Positions 48,850 through 58,362 of a stretch of 64,000 nucleotides of DNA are shown here, piece by piece (positions within the stretch are counted from its first letter, which is position 1; every line of letters starts with the position of its first letter). Under the pieces are notes generated by a model. It ran no database searches. It saw nothing but the letters and a program-made list of their open reading frames with translations, and was not told the DNA's origin. Source of the stretch: Hofstenia miamia (lineage: Eukaryota; Xenacoelomorpha; Acoela); the NCBI GenBank assembly GCA_004352715.1, contig SCFE01000055.1:1387796-1451795 (forward strand), given 5' to 3'. Position numbers and translations under genes: made by a program.

Positions 48850-49240
48850 CAGTAGTGTGAACGGGGGTTGCACCCCTGCGACGCCACATTTTTGGTTGCA
48901 CAATTTTTGACCCTGCAATCATTTTTTGTTTTCATGCTTGTCAAAAAATCAATTTACTCAATTCATATATTTAACAGTAACCTTATCATTCAATGTCGCA
49001 CTGACAATGCTGCAGCTTAGACATCTAATGGCACATTAATAATGATGCAATTCTGGAAATCAGTTTCTGAAAAAGAAATATTTATAGCCAATCAACAAAC
49101 ATTATTTATGAAAAATTGCGTGTCTTTTGTAATCATATCTTCATTAAAACTGCAGCTATTTCTGCTTTCTTTGTCAAAGCAGTAATGGCTGCAGATCGAA
49201 GGAGAATGTTCAGGCGCGCAGCCAGGATTTCGTTTAGGTA
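48850..49240. repeat. Two GC-richer patches resembling transposon ends
   Basis: 48,858-48,890 (gaacgggggttgcacccctg...) and 49,212-49,240 (caggcgcgcagccaggattt...) have the look of terminal sequences of cut-and-paste elements (CAG-GCGCG-AGCCAGGATTT). I could not match them to each other as a TIR pair or find a target duplication. Confidence 0.3.
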
Positions 49241-49532
49241 TGGGCACAAAATAGATTTTTTTAATTTTGAACGTTGATAAAATTAAATTTTTGATACGTA
49301 TGCTTTTTTTATTTAACTGTTCAAAATCTATTGTTAAATTGAACAAGAATAATGCATACAAAAGATATAATTTTCAAAACTTGACAAGTCAACATTCATA
49401 ATTCAAACGTAGTTCACTGTAATAACAAATTCAATCTTCGATTGCTCTTTAGAGCGAGCTCATCTAGCACATCTTTAGCATCTAATTCAAGGTCACGATA
49501 TATTCACTATATATCGATACAGACAATAGTAT

Positions 49533-49984
49533 NNNNNNNNNNNNNNNNNNNNNNNNNNNNNNNNNNNNNNNNNNNNNNNNNNNNNNNNNNNNNNNNNNNN
49601 NNNNNNNNNNNNNNNNNNNNNNNNNNNNNNNNNNNNNNNNNNNNNNNNNNNNNNNNNNNNNNNNNNNNNNNNNNNNNNNNNNNNNNNNNNNNNNNNNNNN
49701 NNNNNNNNNNNNNNNNNNNNNNNNNNNNNNNNNNNNNNNNNNNNNNNNNNNNNNNNNNNNNNNNNNNNNNNNNNNNNNNNNNNNNNNNNNNNNNNNNNNN
49801 NNNNNNNNNNNNNNNNNNNNNNNNNNNNNNNNNNNNNNNNNNNNNNNNNNNNNNNNNNNNNNNNNNNNNNNNNNNNNNNNNNNNNNNNNNNNNNNNNNNN
49901 NNNNNNNNNNNNNNNNNNNNNNNNNNNNNNNNNNNNNNNNNNNNNNNNNNNNNNNNNNNNNNNNNNNNNNNNNNNNNNNNNNNN
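49533..49984. other. 452-bp N gap
   Basis: Unsequenced. It is not flanked by TA repeat, unlike most other gaps here. Confidence 0.95.
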
Positions 49985-51339
49985 TTGAATAATATTCAAT
50001 TGCATTGTATGTATGATCGTTATTTTCTAATTGATTGCTACTTTGCAATTTTTTGTTGATACAGAAAATTTGAGTTGCGGAAAACATGCCTGTTTTAATT
50101 ATTTAGATGTAATCAACACAACAATGTATTAAATTGACATCAAGAAATAGATTGTTTCATAAACATATGACTATATACTTTATTATATTAAATACATAAC
50201 AAATATACATTTGTTGTAAATATAAATTGCTTTTAGTTTAAATGCAAACAGTATTTGAATGTAATTATCAATTAAATGTGTTTTTCACTCATAAGCCTCA
50301 AACATTGGGCTTCTGCAGAAATCGATAATATGTGTACATAGTTTCTTGCAAGTACTATATATTGGATTAAATTCAAAATCAAATACTTTAGACATGGATG
50401 CATTTTTATTTGACTTTACTTACTTGCCAATTTGAGCCTAAAATAATATAAAATCTCGCAATTTTTTATTTTTTTAATTTAAAAATTCAACTCTGCATTT
50501 TTTTCCATTTGTCCGAAATTAATAGGATCAAATCTGGCAAAGGAACTACAGCTGGAAATTTTGGAATCAACTAGATTGAATTAAATCAAAAACGCTTAAA
50601 TTCTTAGCTTTTACTCGACGGATTTCAAAATGTCATTTTATATTCTCTTGCGCCTATCACCATTGCTTAAATAAAAAAAGAATTTTTAAAATTGGACGAA
50701 AATTGAGTGTGCAAATTAAATAATTGTTTTCCACGCTTCCAATATTTTTCCATGCATAGATTCAAATCAGATCCTATTGATTGTTATTTTCAAAGGAAAA
50801 CTTTGAGGGCTCTTTTCACCACGAAAAAGTGAATAGCATCTTTTGCAAAAAAAAATTCAATAGGCGGTCAAAGAATCTGTATGCAAAATTTTAAAAAACT
50901 TCTGACGACCGCGGCTTCTTCAAGGAAATCCTTAAGGCGTATGACTCATTAACAGCTAAGGCTATGCAAGATCTTAAGGGACCTCCGAATAGTGGCACAT
51001 CCCCAATTTAATTGCCGATTTAACACTGAGCGAACCCTTTAGGTAGTCCTTGCACATGACGCGCATAAGAAAACCGTGAACGGTATATCTACAGAAGAAG
51101 AAATATTTGCTTTTAACAATTGCTTCCATAGCATTTAGAACTTCTGATTATCCTGACAAAATTGTGGTTATAATTTTAATAAATATGAATTTTCCTCAAA
51201 AATAATCAATTTTACATATTTCAAATATATCAAAACACTCTTATACAAAATTTTCAAAACTACATCGTAACACATTCATCAATAGATGAGACTTCTTTCT
51301 AAACATATCACTCATATTTTAGTTTCATATTAACCTTAA
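49985..51339. other. AT-rich DNA, no gene recognised
   Basis: A GC-richer interval at 50,900-51,070 stands out but has no ORF longer than chance and no recognised repeat. Confidence 0.45.
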
Positions 51340-51830
51340 ACAGCCAGGTGATTTTTGAAAGATTTTCATGATCCTATAAAATTTTTTTAAACGCTTATAG
51401 CTCAAGACCTATTATTGGTGTGCTCAATCTGAAGGCACGACATGATAGAGGAGAGTCTCCTCTTTCTTTTTTGTTCTAAATTCGCGCCTAGGCTTTTTCT
51501 GCGACCTCTGACTTTGCGCAATTCACACCTGAATGGCTTTGGAACATCTTTGCACATATTAATAAACAGTCAAAGTTATTTGTTGCCTCCACAAAACCTT
51601 GCAAATTCATTAACACTAGATATGGAGAGAATTTGATCTTTTTCAAAAAATTGAAAATTTCTAAAAAAAACTTCGTTAATCTATTTTCTTCTACAGCAAT
51701 AAGCATTAATAGAAATTTTCAACATTGCATTATTATATGTTCCCCAATAGACCTACCTAAGCCCCAAGATTTTCTAATTTGGAAATAGGCTTGGAGAAAA
51801 TTTTTTGTAAATGTAGAAAAGAGGTTTGTT
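51340..51830 (+). repeat. Dispersed repeat, copy B (partner at 10.9 kb)
   Basis: Colinear with 10,880-11,340 over about 450 bp, with small indels. Landmarks are listed under copy A. Followed closely by the minus-strand LINE remnant. Confidence 0.7.
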
Positions 51831-51914
51831 GTTTAAACCGCACGCTAGGCTGTTTAAGGTTAACTCTACCTGCTTCATTGTATATTATTTTTTTATTAAA
51901 AGACTTTATACTTC

Positions 51915-52450
51915 CTAAAAGAAAGCTACAAATAAATCAAAATAATGTACAAAATAAATAAGAGTTCTTTTCTTTGCAACAAGAGCAATTGCATATAAGA
52001 TGAAGAGCCAGCGATTAGTAATGCTGCAATATTTCGAGAAATAATTTAAACAAAACTTTGGTAGGTCATTGATATAAGCGATAAATAGTAATGGGCCCAA
52101 TATAGACCCTTGTGGAACTCCACTTGGAATATTTCCGAAATTAGATGGTACGCCGTTAACAATAACTTTTTGCTTAATCTCAGATAAATAAGATGATAGC
52201 AATTTCATCAAATTTATTGGGATATTGAACACGTCAAGTTTTTGGAGCAATTTGAAATAATTTACTTTGCCAAAAGCCTTAGCGAGTAAAGTTTTTCAAT
52301 GTGCTTCAATAGTTGTGTTATTGTAGATCGGCTTTTGAAGAAACCATGCTGAGAAGAAGAGATAAATTCCATGGTGATAGGCGATAAAATATCGTAAAAA
52401 ATTTTTCACTGGGAAGGAACTACCTCCCGAAACCCCATGGTCGATTCTTT
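51915..52450 (-). pseudogene. Jockey-like LINE RT fragment lacking the two catalytic aspartates
   Basis: The minus strand from about 52,350 reads GFFKK-ST-like (AWFLQKPIYNNTTIEAH) and AFGKVNYFKLLQKL (motif A region, where the usual AFD appears as AFG). Then an open segment (52,250-51,918) contains SGVPQGSILGPLLFIAYINDLPKFC, the signature of jockey/RTE-type RT. The palm continues FILYA-IALVAKK: at the place expected for YADD-x-ALV, Tyr-Ala is followed directly by Ile-Ala-Leu-Val, so the two Asp codons are missing in frame (junction at 51,989/51,990). The similarity then ends. 5'- and 3'-truncated, catalytically dead. Confidence 0.85.
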
Positions 52451-52901
52451 ACTAATTTTTGGAACTTTTCAATTTATTCTATCTTTTTTTATCTTTGTAG
52501 AATATTAAAAGATGTATCTGCTTTAGTTTTCTGAAGAATTTCTACTATTAAATTGTTTTTGCAATCATTGTACTCACTTCAAAATGCGTTTTTGGTGACC
52601 CCTATACATTGCATTAACCAGTAAACAATTAATGATGGATTAAATTTTCACATTGAAATGCTAAATATTATAAACTGCTAAATATTATAAACATTTCAGC
52701 AGTAAAAATATGAATATTTAAAAATATTATATGGGGCTTTTGTGTATGTGGCTTTATTGTGTAGTCTAAAATTTATTTCTCAATAGAAGACAGAAAAAGT
52801 TAGTCGCTCGGTCAATTCCATAAGTTTGGTGTGCTGGAAAAGGCATTGGAAGCTAAGTGGTCGCAGTTTGCGAACGGGCAGAAGTTAAGTAAGCATAACA
52901 T
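52451..52901. other. AT-rich DNA, nothing recognised
   Basis: Only a short direct repetition, ctaaatattataaactg, near 52,661-52,690. Confidence 0.5.
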
Positions 52902-53901
52902 NNNNNNNNNNNNNNNNNNNNNNNNNNNNNNNNNNNNNNNNNNNNNNNNNNNNNNNNNNNNNNNNNNNNNNNNNNNNNNNNNNNNNNNNNNNNNNNNNNN
53001 NNNNNNNNNNNNNNNNNNNNNNNNNNNNNNNNNNNNNNNNNNNNNNNNNNNNNNNNNNNNNNNNNNNNNNNNNNNNNNNNNNNNNNNNNNNNNNNNNNNN
53101 NNNNNNNNNNNNNNNNNNNNNNNNNNNNNNNNNNNNNNNNNNNNNNNNNNNNNNNNNNNNNNNNNNNNNNNNNNNNNNNNNNNNNNNNNNNNNNNNNNNN
53201 NNNNNNNNNNNNNNNNNNNNNNNNNNNNNNNNNNNNNNNNNNNNNNNNNNNNNNNNNNNNNNNNNNNNNNNNNNNNNNNNNNNNNNNNNNNNNNNNNNNN
53301 NNNNNNNNNNNNNNNNNNNNNNNNNNNNNNNNNNNNNNNNNNNNNNNNNNNNNNNNNNNNNNNNNNNNNNNNNNNNNNNNNNNNNNNNNNNNNNNNNNNN
53401 NNNNNNNNNNNNNNNNNNNNNNNNNNNNNNNNNNNNNNNNNNNNNNNNNNNNNNNNNNNNNNNNNNNNNNNNNNNNNNNNNNNNNNNNNNNNNNNNNNNN
53501 NNNNNNNNNNNNNNNNNNNNNNNNNNNNNNNNNNNNNNNNNNNNNNNNNNNNNNNNNNNNNNNNNNNNNNNNNNNNNNNNNNNNNNNNNNNNNNNNNNNN
53601 NNNNNNNNNNNNNNNNNNNNNNNNNNNNNNNNNNNNNNNNNNNNNNNNNNNNNNNNNNNNNNNNNNNNNNNNNNNNNNNNNNNNNNNNNNNNNNNNNNNN
53701 NNNNNNNNNNNNNNNNNNNNNNNNNNNNNNNNNNNNNNNNNNNNNNNNNNNNNNNNNNNNNNNNNNNNNNNNNNNNNNNNNNNNNNNNNNNNNNNNNNNN
53801 NNNNNNNNNNNNNNNNNNNNNNNNNNNNNNNNNNNNNNNNNNNNNNNNNNNNNNNNNNNNNNNNNNNNNNNNNNNNNNNNNNNNNNNNNNNNNNNNNNNN
53901 N
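52902..53901. other. 1000-bp N gap
   Basis: Exactly 1000 N, a conventional unknown-length gap, immediately followed by Penelope-like sequence. Confidence 0.97.
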
Positions 53902-54480
53902 AAGGTGTTTGTAATTTGAGGATGTAAGTTTAGCCCTATTAAACAAAGTTTCGATTGTATTTATTTTGTATGCTTTGTTACAATTTGAATGGTAAGGAAT
54001 GTATAATCAAGAATTTGTCTTTTTTATGTACCAACTAGTTTCGTATTTCTTAGTAAAATTATGTACGCACACATCTAGAAAANTCATAGTTGTTATTTTC
54101 TTTTTTAAACTTTGAATTTGGTTACATACATAAGGAAGCTTTAAATATACATTGATCTTGGTTTCATCAAGCTTTTCTATTGTATTGTCCTCTTTGTTAT
54201 TGCAAAATAAAGTGTTTGAATATTGTTTGATTAATTTGTGCGGATAACCATTATCTTCAAGTATTTTAAAAACTTTGTTGGTGGCATCTGTAAGGTGTTT
54301 GTAATTTGAGGATGTAAGTTTAGCCCTATTAAACAAAGCTTTGATTGTATTTATTTTGTATGCTTTGTTACAATTTGAATGGTAAGGAATGTATAATCCA
54401 GAATTTGTCTTTTTTATGTACCAACTAGTTTCGTATTTCTTAGTAAAATTATGTACGCACGCATCTATATTTTTCATAGC
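53902..54480 (-). pseudogene. Penelope-like element (PLE) reverse-transcriptase C-terminal fragment
   Basis: The minus-strand ORF (54,477-54,084) reads ETSWYIKKTNSGLYIPYHSN, then AYKINTIKALFNRAKLTSS, DNGYPHKLIKQY, and finally LPYVCNQIQSLKKKI. The order T-x-x-x-KKT-x-SGLY, HS, YK-x-x-x-I-x-x-L-x-RA and NGYP matches the thumb/post-RT region of Penelope-like retroelements, which sits between the RT palm and the GIY-YIG endonuclease. After a single N at 54,083 the same start (CVHNFTKKYETSWY...) is repeated at 54,082-53,902 with about 5 differences from 54,292-54,472. No GIY-YIG domain is visible. The duplication could be a misjoined pair of copies or the tandem arrangement that PLEs often show. 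Confidence 0.8.
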
Positions 54481-54488
54481 GTTGTATA

Positions 54489-54489
<1 letters not shown>

Positions 54490-54532
<43 letters not shown>
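54490..54532. repeat. (TA)n microsatellite
   Basis: About 43 bp of TA repeat bordering the Penelope-like fragment. Confidence 0.95.
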
Positions 54533-54535
<3 letters not shown>

Positions 54536-55454
54536 TATTGTTATTTTTGAAAAATGTGCATAAGTATTAGAAAAGAGTAGATAATTATTTGGTTTCCACA
54601 TTAGTCTTGGTATTTACAAAAAATGATTACAAAATGGTGAATTTTTATCAGCTTGAAGCATTCACCACACATCATCTTAAAGGCATTTCACTTAGAGAAT
54701 GTTCTGTGACAGCAAAATAACTGCATTAAAATTCATAATAAAACTTATCAATCGGATATAATTGAGCAAAATGCAAAAATGAAATGATGTCAATGAAAAG
54801 GAATTGGGGAGAAGTCTTTCTATCAGTTGATCTAATAAAAACAAATCTTTTTATCCAATTAATCTAGTCAACAAAACTAAGATTTTCATTAATACAGTCC
54901 TTTCACTAGTTACCAAAGCAATGTCAAACTATCTCCAAATGATTTTCAATATAAATTTATAAAAGCATGAAATGCCATTACTTTCTAAGCCGCAGTTAAT
55001 CTGTATATTTTCACACTGTGTTTTCCATTGTTTAATTCAAGACGAAAATCATTGGTAGAAATCCTCTACGCTTGGTGAACAAATGTCTTGTTTGATCAAT
55101 TTAATGATTCCTTTAGACTACGAATACCTTGATCAGGATTATAATGCAAATATTAAACTAACAATCAATGAAGACGACTTTTCAAAGGAGATTTAAGTGC
55201 ACTTATACAAAACATCCTGACAGTTACTAAGTAACACAGTGTAGAAAAACTCAGTAATTTCATGCTTATCTCTATTTTTCAATGTACTTAAAATTTATTA
55301 GTGATTCTTCAACAAACAGTACTTAAAGAATTCCACTTTTCCTAATAAAACAACATACTAGACCACCTTGGATTCTGGTTTAAACAACGTTTCTACATGC
55401 TTTTATTAATTGCTAATAGGACAAACCTGAAACCAAATTGACCGAATAAACATA

Positions 55455-55456
<2 letters not shown>
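54533..55456. other. AT-rich DNA, nothing recognised
   Basis: No ORF or repeat could be supported. Confidence 0.5.
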
Positions 55457-55491
<35 letters not shown>

Positions 55492-55654
55492 NNNNNNNNN
55501 NNNNNNNNNNNNNNNNNNNNNNNNNNNNNNNNNNNNNNNNNNNNNNNNNNNNNNNNNNNNNNNNNNNNNNNNNNNNNNNNNNNNNNNNNNNNNNNNNNNN
55601 NNNNNNNNNNNNNNNNNNNNNNNNNNNNNNNNNNTATATATACATGTATATATA
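55457..55654. repeat. (TA)n array with 143-bp N gap
   Basis: TA repeat at 55,457-55,489, N at 55,492-55,634, TA/catgta repeat to 55,654. It abuts the left end of a mariner-like element. Confidence 0.92.
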
Positions 55655-55829
55655 CATTCTGTTCCATAAGTCCCTACGTTTCAAATTACCACTGCACTTA
55701 ATCAATAATACAAACAGACATTATCATTAATATAATCAATACATCTATAGTTAACAAGCAAAAACTAACATCAAAAAGTAATCCAAGTACAATGACTAAT
55801 CGCAAGGGTCGACTTGCAACCCATCAATA

Positions 55830-56218
55830 TCAATGCAAAAATGTAGTCGACGAAAAGTACATGCAAAAATGTAGTCGACGAAAAGTACGTGCATGAATCT
55901 TTGGAAGAGATTCCATTTTAAAGTTAGCAAAAGCATTGCGAATTGCCTGTTTCAGATCATAGATTCCTCTACGTCGCAACTCAGCAATGAAGTCGTTTTT
56001 CAGCAACTCAATGTATCGTTGGCTGTCCATTCGACCCTCAATAAAGAATGGGCCAATCAAATATTCTTTTGCCATAGCAGCCCAGACCATGATGTTTGGT
56101 GAGTGTTGCACAACCTGATCCCAAAATTGTGGATTTTCATTGCTCCAAAAGACCACATTATGCGCTCTGGCAGATGAATAGATGGCACATTCATCAGAGA
56201 AAACAGCCAGTCACTCAG
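55830..56218 (-). pseudogene. Mariner/Tc3-like transposase core fragment
   Basis: The minus strand starts abruptly at LAVFSDECAIYSSARAHNV (first catalytic Asp codon 56,193-56,195), then FWSNENPQFWDQV, HSPNIMVWAAMA, and IGPFFIEGRMDSQRYIELL, all diagnostic of the IS630-Tc1-mariner superfamily. After RRRGIYDLKQAI the sequence jumps to the C-terminal helix region ending TFRRLHFCM. The QDGAPxH and NPxD/E blocks with the other two catalytic residues are missing, as is the N-terminal DNA-binding domain. Reading frame from at least 56,218 to the stop near 55,830 is otherwise open, suggesting a fairly young deletion derivative. Confidence 0.88.
55833..55888. repeat. 28-bp tandem duplication
   Basis: Two copies of atgcaaaaatgtagtcgacg followed by aaaagtac, at 55,833-55,860 and 55,861-55,888, identical, at the C-terminal end of the transposase fragment. 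It shifts the encoded C-terminus (28 is not a multiple of 3). Confidence 0.95.
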
Positions 56219-56302
56219 GCGTGGCGAGCGTTATGCTTAAATGCAGTAGTAATTTAAAACTTAGGGACTTATGGAACAGACTGAATATATATATATATAT
56301 AT

Positions 56303-56964
56303 TAAATTTTCAAAAAAAGCAGTTGAAATAACTCACCAATCACTTATAAATTTTTTTCTGGCAATGACGTGATCAAAAAACTTATGTTTTTAAATCAGTA
56401 GCTTCGATTTATTTTAGAAACATTAAAATATATAGATAATCAATTTTTTTTTATAATAAGTTTCTTTGAAACATACGATGTCAAACCCGAAGTCAAGCAA
56501 AGCACCAAATTTTACGATGTCAAGCATACAGTTTTACAAATTAATAAAAACATTTTGATTATTTGTTTCTAAATTCTTTTCAGACAAATGTATTAATATT
56601 ATTGAAAATTTTTATGCAAATACAGCGGATTATATGAGATTTGTTAATTCCTTTAATTAAATGTTTATGTTTGCATAATTAATTTTAAGTTAAATTGACG
56701 TTCTTATATTTTGCAAAATTTTAAATAGAGAAATATTTAAGTAAATGCCAAGATATTCTTGTATCTAGAAAAAACTCATAAGATACTGCTAGCATAGCCT
56801 TTTTATTCACATATTTGCAAAAACAAAATCTAAAAAATCAACAATCAATTTGAACTTTAATCTTAAATTTGAAGAAAATATTTCAAGCGCCCTGTGAATT
56901 ATAAATAATTTGTTAATATAAGAAAATGATACAGTAAGCTACGAACAATAGTCAGGCTCTTTTT
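56303..56964. other. AT-rich DNA, nothing recognised
   Basis: Contains a partial duplication (gatgtcaaacccgaagtcaagcaaagc / gatgtcaagcatac, near 56,478 and 56,518) but no gene. Confidence 0.5.
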
Positions 56965-57431
56965 ATTAACGGTTAAACGAAGTGTGATGAAATTTTGTTA
57001 CCCCAAGAACAACTAGAATAAGATTTTAAGCTCAAATCAAATTAAAAGAACCTGATATTTTGTAACTTTTCCACATTTTTTTAGGTAGTTTTTGTCTGCA
57101 CAATATGGGAATCATCTTACTAAGATTCAACAAAAACATCAATAGTCTAAGTTTGTGGTAGCTTTGTTACCCAGATAGAAATCATTTGCCTTAAGATGAT
57201 TTCTAGTTTGTTATAGTAATACCATGCTTGAAAAACTTAGACTATAGATGTTTTTGTTGAATCTTGGTAAGCAAAGTTAGGATGATTCCCATATTGTGGA
57301 AAGAAAAACTACTTAATAAATGTGGAAAAGTCACAAAATATCAGGTTCTTCCTCGTTGATTTGAGCTCAAAATGCTATTCTAGTTGTTCTTGGGGTAACA
57401 AAATTACCCTAAACTTAGTTTAACCGTTAAT
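56965..57431. repeat. 467-bp foldback element with ~190-bp arms
   Basis: The left arm, 56,965-57,154, starts attaacggttaaac and ends catcaatagtctaagttt. The right arm, 57,232-57,431, is its reverse complement, ending gtttaaccgttaat, with mostly high identity (for example ttgttaccccaagaacaact, then agaataa/tag; acaatatgggaatcatc; gattcaacaaaaacatc). The 77-bp loop contains a nested inverted repeat (agaaatcat at 57,177 and atgatttct at 57,196). No ORF; no clear target duplication next to the ends. A MITE/foldback transposon is the likeliest identity, and a transcript would form a long hairpin. Confidence 0.9.
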
Positions 57432-58290
57432 GGAGTATATTAAGCTTAAAATATAGAAAAAAAATCAAATTGATTGCTGGGTGAACTTTTTCAAATTTTC
57501 AATTACTGATATCTAAATATTTTAATAACCGTTTACCATAATGTGATGCCAAGTAATATATATATATATATTTTAAAAAATTTGAATTTATGTATATTTA
57601 TATATATCATTACTGTGAATTGAACAGCTTATGTAGCAAATGTCTTACAAATTATATATTTTATACAGACAAGATATTTTCACGTCTATACTGGCATTTG
57701 ATAATTTTTATCTCATACCTCTGTGACCAGAAGTTCCCACGCATTGAGAAACCTACATACTTTGTATGCACACAATTTCTATCAAGATAAGATCGATCTC
57801 GTTGTTTGCATTTCAAAAAAAAATTCTAGATATAGCTTGTCTTTAACAATTTAGTATTTTTAGGGTCGGCAGTAGCGTGGTGGGAAACAACTTGAACACA
57901 CTGATATATTACCGTACTTACGGGTCAGCTACAATATTTACTGCATAACATTTTAATGGAAATTTCTCAACTAAAATGCAATGTTAGCATTAGATTTATT
58001 GAAAAGGATGAAACAATGCCTTGAAGAGGATCAATAACTTGTATCTTGATTTTCTTGTAAAATTAACCCAGGTTAAACAAATTTGCAAAATTTCATAACC
58101 AAATCTCAATCCCAAAAAGACGTTAGTGTGTCAAACAAAACCCGACTAGACTCGATGGCATATCTGCTTCTGCACTTAGTACAAAAAGTAAGAACAGATT
58201 TATAATACAATAAATTGACATTGATTCTTTTGTTTTTCAAATTGTTCTTCCAATTAGAAACAAAAGCAAAATCTAATGCAGTAGCAATAT

Positions 58291-58362
<72 letters not shown>

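Larger units (their letters stand above)
55655..56283 (-). mobile_element. Internally deleted mariner/Tc3-like transposon, both ends present
   Basis: The left end CATTCTGTTCCATAAGTCCC and right end (reverse complement) CAGTCTGTTCCATAAGTCCC continue as TA-GTTT-AAATTAC-ACTGC, giving TIRs of about 38 bp with few differences. The left side is flanked by TA; the right by aata, so the duplicated TA may have mutated or slid in the repeat. (TA)n arrays lie on both sides (right: 56,286-56,302). Length 629 bp, about half of an autonomous element, matching a transposase that lacks its N-terminus and middle. Confidence 0.88.

Noticed and set aside
49442-50087. ORFs of about 200 codons at 49.4-50.1 kb
   Set aside because: Spans a 452-bp N gap; flanking codons show no domain.
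52831-53946. ORFs of more than 350 codons at 52.8-53.9 kb
   Set aside because: Spans a 1000-N gap; only a few real codons at each end.
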